The notes: generated by a model from the sequence alone, not told the origin. A stretch of 64,000 nucleotides of DNA from Polyangium fumosum (GCF_005144585.1 NZ_SSMQ01000004.1:62001-126000); one strand, 5' to 3'; counted from the first letter of the stretch, positions 17,576 through 25,327 are shown. Translations and numbers: made by a program.

Positions 17576-18922
17576 ATGAAAAGCGCAATCACGTTCGGAA
17601 TTGGCATCGGCATGGGCCTCCTGTCCGGCGTCCTCGCCGGCTGCAGCGGGGGCGAGGGCGCGGACGGCGACACCGGAAAGCCCTGGGTCGACAACGGCCC
17701 TGACAACCGCCCCGAGGACGCCTGCCTCGCGGAAGGTGTCGACAACACCACGCCCTTCTCCAAGACGTACCGGGTCAAGCACATCGGGGACACGACCTTC
17801 CAGGGGACTCCGTACGAGATCGTCGCCTCGATGCCGTGGACCTACACGCTTCAGGCGGTCCAATGCGAAAAGACATTCCCGATGGTGGAGACCGAGACCC
17901 ACTACATCGTGGAGAGCGACTTCGAGCTCCCGTACATCAAGGGAATCATGGACGACGTCGCCTGGACGCCCGGCGAAAGGAACAAGGGCTGGTCGATTGG
18001 ATCCAACGACGATCCCGGCGAGCTCATCGAGAAGAATGGAGGGATGCGCCCCTTCATTTATCACGTGAACGGCGGCTACGAGTACGGATACTCCGTCTAC
18101 AACAAGGACCCGCTCCCCGGCGACCCGATCAACTTCACGGGCTTCCGGCCGACGTGGGTCGTGCACCCCGACGGCGACGGCTACGAGATGTTTTTCCTCA
18201 ACCCGGCGGCGCCCGACTCGCAGGGGTTCGAGTGGCCTCGCCACGGCGCGAACTGGCAGCTCAACTTCGGGCTCTACGTCGATCCCACGGGCCACGTCTA
18301 CGTGCCGAAGCCGGAGAAGGCCAAGCTCGCCAGCCACGACGAGGGCTGGGACGATTACCACGGCTGCGTGACCATCAACAAAGCCAACGCGCCCATCCCG
18401 ACGACACGGACCCAGTTCCCCGGCAACGAGTCGTATTACGCGTCCGAGACCTTCCTGCCCGGCTACGCCGCGCCCGGCGCTCCTGGGCACAAGTACTGGG
18501 GCCACAAGGGCCGGCCCATGGAGGAGGTCGCCATCTGGGAGGACGACGGCGCCCCCGGCCTCAACTCACCCGGCAACTACCACAAGCCTTATTCGGGCGG
18601 GTGTGACAAGGCCGGCTACAACTTCGCCCACGCCGAGGGCTTCACGTGGCCCGAGCTGCGCGCCGCGCGGACGCAGATGGGCGACATCCCGACGAAGGAT
18701 CAGCTCTACAAGATCACGCTCTACAGGTACCTCGGCAAGGACGGGACGACCGAGCTGCTCGGCACGCTCTCGTACGAGCAGCAGGAGAACGGCGAGTGGA
18801 TCCCCACCGGATCGGGGCCCGAGGTCCATTCGCTCAACGACAAGAACGGACGCTGGATCATCAATGGCCCCGTCTTCCAGGACCGCGGGGATCATGTCTT
18901 TGCGATCCTCGAGGATCTTTGA
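17576..18922 (+). CDS. Secreted lipoprotein of unknown function in the glucanase operon
   Basis: A 448-residue lipoprotein. The start ATG at 17576 has GGAGG 8 nt upstream, and the signal ends in lipobox VLAGC. The mature protein is rich in Trp, Tyr, Gly, Asp and Pro, with few Cys, like a beta-rich extracellular enzyme or carbohydrate-binding protein. Examples are PTWVVHPDGDGYEMFFLNP, EWPRHGANWQLNFGLYVDP and HKYWGHKGRP. I recognise no known family. It sits 33 bp after GH128 and 2 bp before the second TOS1-like gene, so it should act on, or bind, the same polysaccharide (inference). An undescribed glycosidase or binding module is a fair guess. Confidence 0.85.
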   Translation: MKSAITFGIGIGMGLLSGVLAGCSGGEGADGDTGKPWVDNGPDNRPEDACLAEGVDNTTPFSKTYRVKHIGDTTFQGTPYEIVASMPWTYTLQAVQCEKTFPMVETETHYIVESDFELPYIKGIMDDVAWTPGERNKGWSIGSNDDPGELIEKNGGMRPFIYHVNGGYEYGYSVYNKDPLPGDPINFTGFRPTWVVHPDGDGYEMFFLNPAAPDSQGFEWPRHGANWQLNFGLYVDPTGHVYVPKPEKAKLASHDEGWDDYHGCVTINKANAPIPTTRTQFPGNESYYASETFLPGYAAPGAPGHKYWGHKGRPMEEVAIWEDDGAPGLNSPGNYHKPYSGGCDKAGYNFAHAEGFTWPELRAARTQMGDIPTKDQLYKITLYRYLGKDGTTELLGTLSYEQQENGEWIPTGSGPEVHSLNDKNGRWIINGPVFQDRGDHVFAILEDL

Positions 18923-18924
18923 GC

Positions 18925-20280
18925 ATGGGCTTCGCCATGAGGTTGTCTTCGCGTCGCCTCCTCGGGCTGGGTCTGCTCGTCGTCTCGGGCGTGATCACGG
19001 CCGGGGCGTGCAGCTCGAGCGAGGGCGGCGGCGGCTCCGGCCAGGCGGGAGACGGCCCGCCGCTCGGCGATCCGGACACGGGGACCTGGCTCGATCTCGG
19101 CAACACGCACGCGCCGCCGCACGAGCCGGCGGTCCCGACGAACACGGGCGTCGTCACGCGCGGCGGGACGTTGACGTTCACCAACATCGGGGCGGAGGGG
19201 TATTGGGGGCGTCGCATCGAAGCCGAGCCCGGGGACCCTCGCTGCGACGTGCAATCGGAGACCATCGACTTCGGGTGGGGCAGCGAGTTCTGCTGCCGGA
19301 CCAAACACGAGGTCACGTCGAACCTCCTGACCCCGTTCAACGAGCAGCTCACGATGGTGCTCGACGGGCCGCTGCGCGTGAAGCAGTTCGCCGTGTATCA
19401 GCCGCTCGCCGATCGCAAAGGCCCGTGGGCGATCCGTTCGTTCTGGGATCGGCGGACGCCGGAGACGCCCTACAATTTCCAGTTCTCCGGACCGAACAAC
19501 GCCTCGGTCTTCGGCGGTGACCTGGGCAATAGCTGCACCTTCTTCGCGATGCAGCAGAACAAGTTCCCGTGCGGGCCCGGCAGCGACCCGTACTGCCCGG
19601 GGTCGGGCCTCGACTACGACGGGTGGCCCGGCTCGAAGCTGGTCGTGCTCCTCGCGTCGATGCCTTATGCCGACGATCCTTCGGTGAAGCCGCTGAGCTG
19701 CATCGCGGCGGACCAGGACGAGCGAGAGCAGGATTCGCCGTGGATCGGGATTTCTCCCTCCGAGCTCAATCGTGACGGCTGGTCTGGGTACCACCCGTGC
19801 CATTGCTTCAACAACACGAACAACGGCCAGCTCGGAGACGGTTGTGGCCAGATCAACGTGTTCGAGGTCATCGCCGAGGCGTCCGGGCCTCAATGGGGCA
19901 ACCGCGACGTCATCAGCACGGGCATCCGCTCGTACCAGGTGGGCTCCCTCGGCGGCGTGACGTGCGGCATTCAGTCGTGCGGGATCGAGCAGTTCCCCGC
20001 GGACGCCGATCTCCTGGACGTGAACAGCCTGACCGCGATGCAGGCAGGCGCGGTCATCGACGCGGATCACCCCGCGACGAAGGAAGGCCCGGCGTGGCGG
20101 CGCGCCCTGGATGATCGTTACTACCTGTTCTTGCTCGACGAGCTCTCGCGCACGGTGCAAGTGGCCGTGATCCATCCGGGCAAGATCCCCGAAGCCGCGC
20201 ACGCCATCGTCCCCGCGCTCCCCAACACGGTCCCACGAGCCGTGATCGACGGGTTCGTGAGCCTCCGTCTGCCCCAGTAG
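18925..20280 (+). CDS. Second TOS1-like putative glycosyl hydrolase lipoprotein
   Basis: A 451-residue paralogue of the protein at 15384, with lipobox TAGAC and a Gly-rich linker. DUF2403-like TRGGTLTFTNIGAEGYW is followed by the DUF2401-like domain with CHCFNNTNNGQLGDGCGQIN and closing VQVAVIHPG. The segment aligned with CGEINVFE in the first copy reads CGQINVFE, so the first Glu of the proposed E-x-x-x-x-E pair is Gln here. If that Glu is catalytic, this copy may be inactive and act as a binding protein. The start codon follows the previous stop by 2 nt, and the gene ends the operon before the inverted hairpin elements. Confidence 0.8.
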   Translation: MGFAMRLSSRRLLGLGLLVVSGVITAGACSSSEGGGGSGQAGDGPPLGDPDTGTWLDLGNTHAPPHEPAVPTNTGVVTRGGTLTFTNIGAEGYWGRRIEAEPGDPRCDVQSETIDFGWGSEFCCRTKHEVTSNLLTPFNEQLTMVLDGPLRVKQFAVYQPLADRKGPWAIRSFWDRRTPETPYNFQFSGPNNASVFGGDLGNSCTFFAMQQNKFPCGPGSDPYCPGSGLDYDGWPGSKLVVLLASMPYADDPSVKPLSCIAADQDEREQDSPWIGISPSELNRDGWSGYHPCHCFNNTNNGQLGDGCGQINVFEVIAEASGPQWGNRDVISTGIRSYQVGSLGGVTCGIQSCGIEQFPADADLLDVNSLTAMQAGAVIDADHPATKEGPAWRRALDDRYYLFLLDELSRTVQVAVIHPGKIPEAAHAIVPALPNTVPRAVIDGFVSLRLPQ

Positions 20281-20298
20281 CCCGAAGCCGCCGCCGCG

Positions 20299-20412
20299 CC
20301 GGGGCGCTGCCCCGGTCCCCGCGGGGGGCTGTCCGCCCCCTCGACCCCGGACCAGCGAGGCGCTGGACCCAGGGTTGAAAAACTGCGCTCCGCGCAGTTT
20401 TTCAAACAGGCC
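20299..20412 (+). repeat. Inverted hairpin element, left copy
   Basis: About 114 bp that is repeated in opposite orientation at 20489-20599. Blocks in order are a GGGGC/GCCCC hairpin (20299-20315), a GGGGGCTGTCCGCCCC block, then CGGACCAGCGAGG and CGCTGGACCC, the hairpin at 20377-20403 and the end block AACAGGCC. The hairpin arms differ between copies, but each copy keeps perfect self-complementarity, so pairing has been conserved while sequence changed. It looks like a REP/MITE-like intergenic element. Confidence 0.7.
20377..20403. terminator. Strong hairpin at the end of the glucanase operon
   Basis: A perfect 12-bp stem (GAAAAACTGCGC paired with GCGCAGTTTTTC) with a 3-nt loop, about 100 bp after the stop of the second TOS1-like gene. 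The U-rich end of the right arm could support intrinsic termination in either direction, although no long T run follows. It lies within the left copy of the inverted element. Confidence 0.5.
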
Positions 20413-20488
20413 GACGAAGCACCCAGGTCGCCAGCCGAACCGGCAGCGCGGCTGTCTTGGTTGGCAGGGTCGTCGCCAGTCTTGACCG

Positions 20489-20599
20489 GGCCTGTTCGAT
20501 GAACTGCGCATCGCGCAGTTCATCGAGCTTGGGTCCAGCGCCTCGCTGGTCCGGGTGCAGGGGCGGACAGCCCCTGCTGGGGCCTGGGGCAACGCCCCA
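20489..20599 (-). repeat. Inverted hairpin element, right copy
   Basis: The reverse-orientation copy of the element at 20299-20412. Its own hairpin is at 20498-20524 (GATGAACTGCGC paired with GCGCAGTTCATC, 3-nt loop). It continues into the CCAGCGCCTCGCTGG, GGGGCGGACAGCCCC and GGGGCAACGCCCC blocks. The pair faces inward around about 75 bp of unrelated sequence, separating the glucanase operon from the ECF sigma operon. Confidence 0.7.
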
Positions 20600-20644
20600 G
20601 CTCCCGGTCGCCGAAGCGCGAAAAAAAAAAATCGCGTGTCGGGT

Positions 20645-20671
20645 GAGCCGTTTCGTGCGATCGACCCACTT
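20645..20671 (+). promoter_or_regulatory. Shared ECF-type promoter/operator element, copy 2 (sigma operon)
   Basis: GAGCCGTTT, 7 nt, then TCGACCCACTT: one substitution in the second block relative to the other two copies. It ends 16 nt before the ATG of the ECF sigma gene, which points to autoregulation of the sigma operon (inference). Confidence 0.75.
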
Positions 20672-20687
20672 TGCTCGTGGACCCTTC

Positions 20688-21272
20688 ATGGCCGAGCCCG
20701 TCACGAGACTGGACCCGCGGCGGAGCGACGCGGCGCTCGTCACGGCTGCGCTCGAAGGTGACGAGCGGGCCAAAGAGGCGTTGTTTCGCCGGTACGTGGG
20801 GATGGTGAGCGGACTCTCGTTCCGGCTGCTCGGACGCGACGAGGAGCTCGAGGACATCGTGCAGGAGAGCTTCGCCCAGGCCTTCGCCGCGCTCCACAAG
20901 CTCGAGCGGCCCCAGGCGTTCGCGGCGTGGCTCTCGTCGATCGTGACCCGTGTCACGATCGCGACCATCCGGCGCCGGCGGCTGCTTTCGCGCCTCGGGC
21001 TCCTGCGCGGCGAGCCGGTGCACCTCGAGACGATCATCGCGTCGACGGCGCCCCCGGACGTCGTCGCCGAGCTCACGGCGGTCTACGGCCTCATCGCCAA
21101 GCTGCCCGTGAAAGAGCGCGTCGTGCTGATCCTGCGGCGGGTCGAGGAGCTCTCGCTGGAGGAGGTCGCCGCGCAGACCGGGTGGTCGCTCGCCACCGTC
21201 AAGCGCGCGCTCGTCCGCGCGGAGGGCTTGCTCGACGTTTCGCGTGCGCGCGGGGGGGAGGAGGAGGGATGA
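20688..21272 (+). CDS. ECF-family RNA polymerase sigma factor
   Basis: A 194-residue sigma-70 family factor of ECF size. Region 2 includes ELEDIVQESFAQAFAAL. Region 4 includes LSLEEVAAQTGWSLATVKRA, a helix-turn-helix that would read the -35 block. Regions 1 and 3 are absent, as in ECF factors. The stop overlaps the ATG of the FecR-like gene (ATGA), so sigma and likely anti-sigma are translationally coupled. The same upstream element precedes this operon and the flanking glucanase transcripts, so this factor is the best candidate for controlling them. Confidence 0.93.
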   Translation: MAEPVTRLDPRRSDAALVTAALEGDERAKEALFRRYVGMVSGLSFRLLGRDEELEDIVQESFAQAFAALHKLERPQAFAAWLSSIVTRVTIATIRRRRLLSRLGLLRGEPVHLETIIASTAPPDVVAELTAVYGLIAKLPVKERVVLILRRVEELSLEEVAAQTGWSLATVKRALVRAEGLLDVSRARGGEEEG

Positions 21273-22390
21273 GATCGGTGTCGCGTCGCCGCACCGCGGA
21301 CTTCGTGAGCCCGCCGCTGAGTGAGGCGCGCATCACGCGGATGTGGTCGGCCATCGCGAGCGCCGAGCGTGCGCGGCTCCGAGGATCGGAGAGCCCACGT
21401 TCGGAGGCGCGCTGGACGATGCGCTGGCGGGCCGCCTCGATCCTGGCCGCGGCGCTCGGGGTCGTGGCGCTCGTCCTCGGCGTGCGGCTCCGCTCGCCGT
21501 CGAGCCCTGCGATGGCGGGGCTCGTGATCGACACGGGGGCGGCGGTCCAGGAGGTGTCCCTGCCCGACGGGAGCATCTTGAGCCTGGCCGCGGCGACGCG
21601 CCTGCACGTGCTCTCCGCGACCGCCCACGAGGTCCGCCTGCGCCTCGAGCGCGGCAGCGTGATCTGCGACGTCGTGCACCGCGAGGAGCGCCGCTTCGTC
21701 GTCGCCGCGGGAGACGTCGAGGTGGAGGATCGAGGCACGCGCTTCGCGGTCGACGTGCGCCCGGAAGCGGCGCGAGAGGTGGTCGAGGTGCGCGTCGAGC
21801 GTGGCGCGGTCGAGGTGCGCGACGCGACGCAAACGGTCCTCGCGACGCTCAAGCCGGGGCAGGATTGGAAGAGCCGCGGCCCCGAGCCGCTCACGGTGGG
21901 GCCCCTCCTCGCCCCGCAGGGCAGCGGCGAGCCGGCGGCGCCGAGCGCGTCGGCCTCGGCGGCGAGCGCGCCGACGAGCGCGCCGGCGCCTTTGGTGTCC
22001 GCTCGATCGGCGCGCGCTCTCTCGCCCGAGGCGCTCTTCGACCGCGCGAGCGCGGCGCGGCTCGACGGGCGCCACGCGGACGCGGCCGCCGACTTCGAGC
22101 GGTTCTACCGGCGCTTCCCCGACGATCCGCGCGCCGGGCTCGCCGCCTACGAGCTCGGGCGCATCCGCCTCGGATCACTGCGCGATCCGCAGGGCGCGGC
22201 CGCGGCGTTCGAGGCCGTCCTCGAACGGCCGAGTGATCCCTTTCGCGAAGACGCGGAGGCGGCCCGCGTCGAGGCGCTGGCGAACCTCGACGACCGGGAG
22301 GCCTGCCTGCGCGCGCGCGACGCGTTCCTCGCGCGTTACCCGCGGAGCCTGCAGGCCGGGCGCGTGGCGAGGCTCTGCGGAGGCCCATGA
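21269..22390 (+). CDS. FecR-like membrane protein with C-terminal TPR-like region, probable anti-sigma regulator
   Basis: A 373-residue protein beginning at an ATG that overlaps the sigma stop, after GGAGGAGGG. A cytoplasmic N-terminus of about 50 residues is followed by one transmembrane helix (ASILAAALGVVALVLGV) and a FecR-like periplasmic domain at about residues 85-195 (LPDGSILSLAAATRL, then RGSVICDVVHREERRFVVAAGDVEVEDRGTRF in part). An Ala/Ser/Pro linker leads to a TPR-like tail at about residues 250-370. FecR proteins usually relay an outer-membrane signal to an ECF sigma factor. The TPR extension is not standard for that family. Confidence 0.85.
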   Translation: MRSVSRRRTADFVSPPLSEARITRMWSAIASAERARLRGSESPRSEARWTMRWRAASILAAALGVVALVLGVRLRSPSSPAMAGLVIDTGAAVQEVSLPDGSILSLAAATRLHVLSATAHEVRLRLERGSVICDVVHREERRFVVAAGDVEVEDRGTRFAVDVRPEAAREVVEVRVERGAVEVRDATQTVLATLKPGQDWKSRGPEPLTVGPLLAPQGSGEPAAPSASASAASAPTSAPAPLVSARSARALSPEALFDRASAARLDGRHADAAADFERFYRRFPDDPRAGLAAYELGRIRLGSLRDPQGAAAAFEAVLERPSDPFREDAEAARVEALANLDDREACLRARDAFLARYPRSLQAGRVARLCGGP

Positions 22391-23448
22391 GGACAGGGCT
22401 TCGCCTCCGCCTCACCGGCGCTTTGCTGCTCGCGCTCGGCGCGCGCGCGGCCCCCGCCGAGGCCGCGCCTCCGCCCCCGCAGGCTGGGAGCGGTCGCGCG
22501 GTGGTCGAGCTCGTGCTGGAGGTCGAGCCTCCGGATCGCATCATCGGGACGGCCCTGGAGCGGCATCTCCGCGCCGAGCTCGGCGCGCGCGACATCGACG
22601 TCGTCGTCGTCCCGAGCGCGACGCCCGCGGCCCCGTCCACGGGTCCGCGCCCCATCGCTCGGATCACCCTTCACGTCGAGCACCAGGCGAGTGGTGCTTT
22701 CCTCGCGACCATCCGGGTCGGCGATCTGATCATGGACAAGCGCGTCGAGCGCACCCTCGATCTCGGACGAATCCCCGCGAACGGCCGGGCGCTCGCCGTC
22801 GCGGCGTCGACCGACGAGCTGCTCCGCGCGAGCTGGATGGAGCTGACGATCGCCGACGCGCCGGCGCCGATCCTCGCGCCGCCTCCGCCCGTCCTGCGCG
22901 CGATCTTGGCCCCGGCTCCGCCTGCGCGCGCGCGGCCGCCGTTCCTCGAGATCGGCCTCGCCGGGACCGCGGTCGACTTCTTCGGCCACCGCGTGGGGTT
23001 CGGCGGCGCGGCGTGGGTCGGCGCCTGGTGTATGTCGCGCCTCCTCTTGGAGCTTCGTTTCGCGGCCGATTTCGGCCTCCCGCGCGCGTCCCTGCACGGC
23101 TCGGCGCGCGCGGACACCCTCGGCCCGGGCCTCGGGTTGGCCTTCGCGTTCCTGCCTCCCGAAGCGCCGCTCGGCGTGCGGCTCGAAGCGAACGCGGACG
23201 TGGTGCGCGTCCACCTCGTCGGCTCGGCCTCCGGCTCTGCGACGGCGAGCGACGGAGCGCGCTGGACCGGTCTCGCCGGCGGGACGGTCCGCGGCTGGGC
23301 GCGGACCGGCCCGATCGCCTGGACCCTCGGCGTCGGCGCGGTCGCCGCGTTGCACTCGGTCGCGGCAACCGACGACGGCGCCGTGGTGACCGCGATCCAG
23401 GGCGTCGGGGGCAAGATCGACGCGGGGATCTCCTTCGACCTTCGCTGA
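22387..23448 (+). CDS. Predicted outer-membrane beta-barrel-like protein of the ECF operon
   Basis: A 353-residue exported protein. A signal peptide ending near AAPAEA is followed by a periplasmic alpha/beta part to about residue 160 and an Ala/Pro-rich linker. From about residue 180 come alternating Gly/aromatic/hydrophobic stretches (FLEIGLAGTAVDFFGHRVGF, GLGLAFAFLP, ending GISFDLR) that look like outer-membrane strands. The start overlaps the FecR-like stop (ATGA), giving a three-gene coupled set: sigma, inner-membrane FecR-like protein and outer-membrane protein. A role as surface sensor or glucan-responsive receptor is inferred from that order only. Confidence 0.75.
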   Translation: MRTGLRLRLTGALLLALGARAAPAEAAPPPPQAGSGRAVVELVLEVEPPDRIIGTALERHLRAELGARDIDVVVVPSATPAAPSTGPRPIARITLHVEHQASGAFLATIRVGDLIMDKRVERTLDLGRIPANGRALAVAASTDELLRASWMELTIADAPAPILAPPPPVLRAILAPAPPARARPPFLEIGLAGTAVDFFGHRVGFGGAAWVGAWCMSRLLLELRFAADFGLPRASLHGSARADTLGPGLGLAFAFLPPEAPLGVRLEANADVVRVHLVGSASGSATASDGARWTGLAGGTVRGWARTGPIAWTLGVGAVAALHSVAATDDGAVVTAIQGVGGKIDAGISFDLR

Positions 23449-23449
23449 C

Positions 23450-23476
23450 GAGCCGTTTCCGGCGCTCGATCCACTT
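23450..23476 (+). promoter_or_regulatory. Shared ECF-type promoter/operator element, copy 3
   Basis: GAGCCGTTT, 7 nt, then TCGATCCACTT, identical to copy 1 in both blocks. It starts 2 nt after the stop of the outer-membrane protein gene and ends 8 nt before the ATG of the second GH128 gene, giving that gene its own copy despite lying directly downstream of the sigma operon. Confidence 0.75.
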
Positions 23477-23484
23477 CCTCCTCG

Positions 23485-24411
23485 ATGCAAAGCCCTCTGC
23501 CTCTCCTCGCTCGTGTGTCCATCGGCCTCGCAGGGGCCCTCACCGCCTGCGGCTCGAGCAGCGTCGAGGTGCTGCACACGGGCACGGGGGGCTCCGGCGC
23601 GGACGCCTCGAGCGGGAGCGGCGCATCCGCGTCGTCGGGCACCGGCGGCGCTGCCCCGGCCGCGTGCAAGCGCGGGGTCGCGTACGGCTACCACTCCGTG
23701 GCCGACCTCACCGCGCTCTCGAAGGGGATCGGCTGGTGGTACAACTGGGCGACGAAACCGGACAACACCGACGTCGCCGATGCCCATGCCGGGCTCGGCG
23801 TGGAGTATGTGCCCATGGCGTGGGGGGAGGCCTCCCTCGTGGGGCTCTCCGCGGAGGTCCCGGCCGACGCGCGTCATCTCCTCGGCTTCAACGAGCCCAA
23901 TTTCGGCTCGCAAGCGAACCTCACGCCGACGCAGGCGGCCGCGCTCTGGCCTCAGATCGAGGACTTCGCGGAGCAGCACGACCTCGTGATCGTGTCGCCC
24001 GCCGTCAACTTCTGCGGGGGCACTTGCAACGTGGCCGACCCGTTCGAGTGGCTCGACCAGTTCTTTGCCGCGTGCCAGGGCTGCACGGTCGATGCTATCG
24101 CCATGCACTGGTACGCGTGTGACGGCAGTGCGCTCACCTGGTACCTCCAGCAATTCGAGAGCAAGTACACGCAAAAGCTCTGGCTCACGGAGTTCTCGTG
24201 CCTCGACGGGAGCGACACCTCCGAGCCCGCGCAACAAGCCTACATGAAGGCCGCGCTCGCGATCCTCGAGGCCGATCCCAGGGTCGAACGTTATGCGTGG
24301 TTCACCGGGCGGAGCGACTTCACGCCCAGCATCGATCTGCTGGGCGCGGACGGTGAACTCACCCCGCTCGGCCAGACGTATGTGAACGCCCCCGCGAGCT
24401 GCAAGCCGTGA
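23485..24411 (+). CDS. Second GH128-type beta-1,3-glucanase lipoprotein
   Basis: A 308-residue paralogue of the enzyme at 16634. Lipobox LTAC is followed by a longer Gly/Ser/Ala linker (residues 25-60). The GH128 signatures are present: KRGVAYGYHSVADL, GWWYNWATKPDN, proposed acid/base Glu in LLGFNEPNFGS, VSPAVNFCGGTC, MHWYAC, and proposed nucleophile Glu in WLTEFSCL. All catalytic features are intact. The initiator ATG is 8 nt after the shared element, so the transcript probably has almost no leader. No downstream gene on this strand is close enough to belong to the same operon. Confidence 0.88.
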   Translation: MQSPLPLLARVSIGLAGALTACGSSSVEVLHTGTGGSGADASSGSGASASSGTGGAAPAACKRGVAYGYHSVADLTALSKGIGWWYNWATKPDNTDVADAHAGLGVEYVPMAWGEASLVGLSAEVPADARHLLGFNEPNFGSQANLTPTQAAALWPQIEDFAEQHDLVIVSPAVNFCGGTCNVADPFEWLDQFFAACQGCTVDAIAMHWYACDGSALTWYLQQFESKYTQKLWLTEFSCLDGSDTSEPAQQAYMKAALAILEADPRVERYAWFTGRSDFTPSIDLLGADGELTPLGQTYVNAPASCKP

Positions 24412-24496
24412 TCGACCGCGCAGCCCCTCACGTCGTATTCGGCGCCGATGGAGGGCGCGGTCGAGTATGCCGGTATCTCGCGAGGCCGCCCGCCGC

Positions 24497-24979
24497 CTAC
24501 AGGGGCGCCCCCTCCGGATACACCAGCTTCAGCCGCTTCTCCCGCAGCCGGGCTTCTTCGACGCAGACCTCTTCGATTTGCCGGACCACGTCCTCGGAAA
24601 CCCCGAGCTTCGCAGCCATCCGGATCACCATGGCCCTCTCCGCGTCACTGTATTGTCCATCGGCGCTGCAGGCCTGGATCGCGTCGTAGACGAGGAAGCG
24701 CCGTGAAGCGTTCGTCGCCGGCGTGGTGGAGATGAACTTCTCGATGTCTTCGTCGGCCTTGTAGGACTTGAGCTCGTCCAGCACCGCGTCCGGCGCGCCG
24801 AAAGCAGCGAAGTACCCGATCACCCAGTCTCGCTCCAGGGGCGCAAGCTTGCCGTCTCCGTTGGCACAGATGAGGATCGCCTTCGAATAGCCTTCGAAAT
24901 CATCAGTCGTTGGGATCGTACTGAAGCTGGTCTTCTGCTTGAACAACCAAAGAATTCCTCGGTCTCTGTTCGTCGTCAT
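24497..24979 (-). CDS. TerB-like domain protein
   Basis: A 160-residue helical protein. The ATG at 24979 is chosen because GAGGG sits at the right distance, while the ATG 6 nt upstream would touch it. Residues of about 30-145 resemble the TerB/DUF533 fold, with two acidic helix-loop blocks: AILICANGDGKLAPLERDWV and DAIQACSADGQYSDAERAMV. The acidic loops (NGDGK, SADGQ) are in the position of the metal-binding site described for TerB. The role in tellurite-type stress or membrane signalling is unknown. It is divergent from the RCC1 gene across about 350 bp. Confidence 0.7.
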   Translation of the reverse strand: MTTNRDRGILWLFKQKTSFSTIPTTDDFEGYSKAILICANGDGKLAPLERDWVIGYFAAFGAPDAVLDELKSYKADEDIEKFISTTPATNASRRFLVYDAIQACSADGQYSDAERAMVIRMAAKLGVSEDVVRQIEEVCVEEARLREKRLKLVYPEGAPL

Positions 24980-25327
24980 GCTCATCCCTCGGTGTCGTGA
25001 TGGTCGCGTCTTCGCGCGGAACGCGCCTTCGCCTCCGCTTCGCCGTCGAACGCTAGCGCATCTTCGCGGCTTTGCGTTTGTATACGGAAGCGGGGAAGGA
25101 TCATGCCGGACACTGTCCGATTCGAAGGATTGCATCGCCCTTCGCCCGCTGCCAAGGGGAGCACGGGCGTGCGCTCGACGCGCTCCTCTTTGCTCTCACG
25201 ACGAAACGCCTGCGCTCCCCGCGCCGTCTGCTCTCGCGGTGGTCCGAGGCGAATGTCTCGGCACGCCTCTTCGGGGACCTCTCCCTCGTACATTGCTCTC
25301 CGCTTGCGGAGCCAAGGAACTGCCACG
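24980..25327. other. Divergent intergenic region
   Basis: About 350 bp between the divergent TerB-like and RCC1 genes, so it should carry promoters for both. A 13-bp palindrome, CGGACACTGTCCG, lies at 25107-25119 and could be an operator. The frame of the RCC1 gene stays open through most of the region, but its translation lacks a signal peptide before the ATG at 25328, so it is not taken as coding. Confidence 0.45.

Noticed and set aside
24980-25327. N-terminal extension of the RCC1 protein from 25103
   Set aside because: The extension would bury the signal peptide 75 residues inside the protein. The ATG at 25328 begins a normal lipoprotein-type signal.
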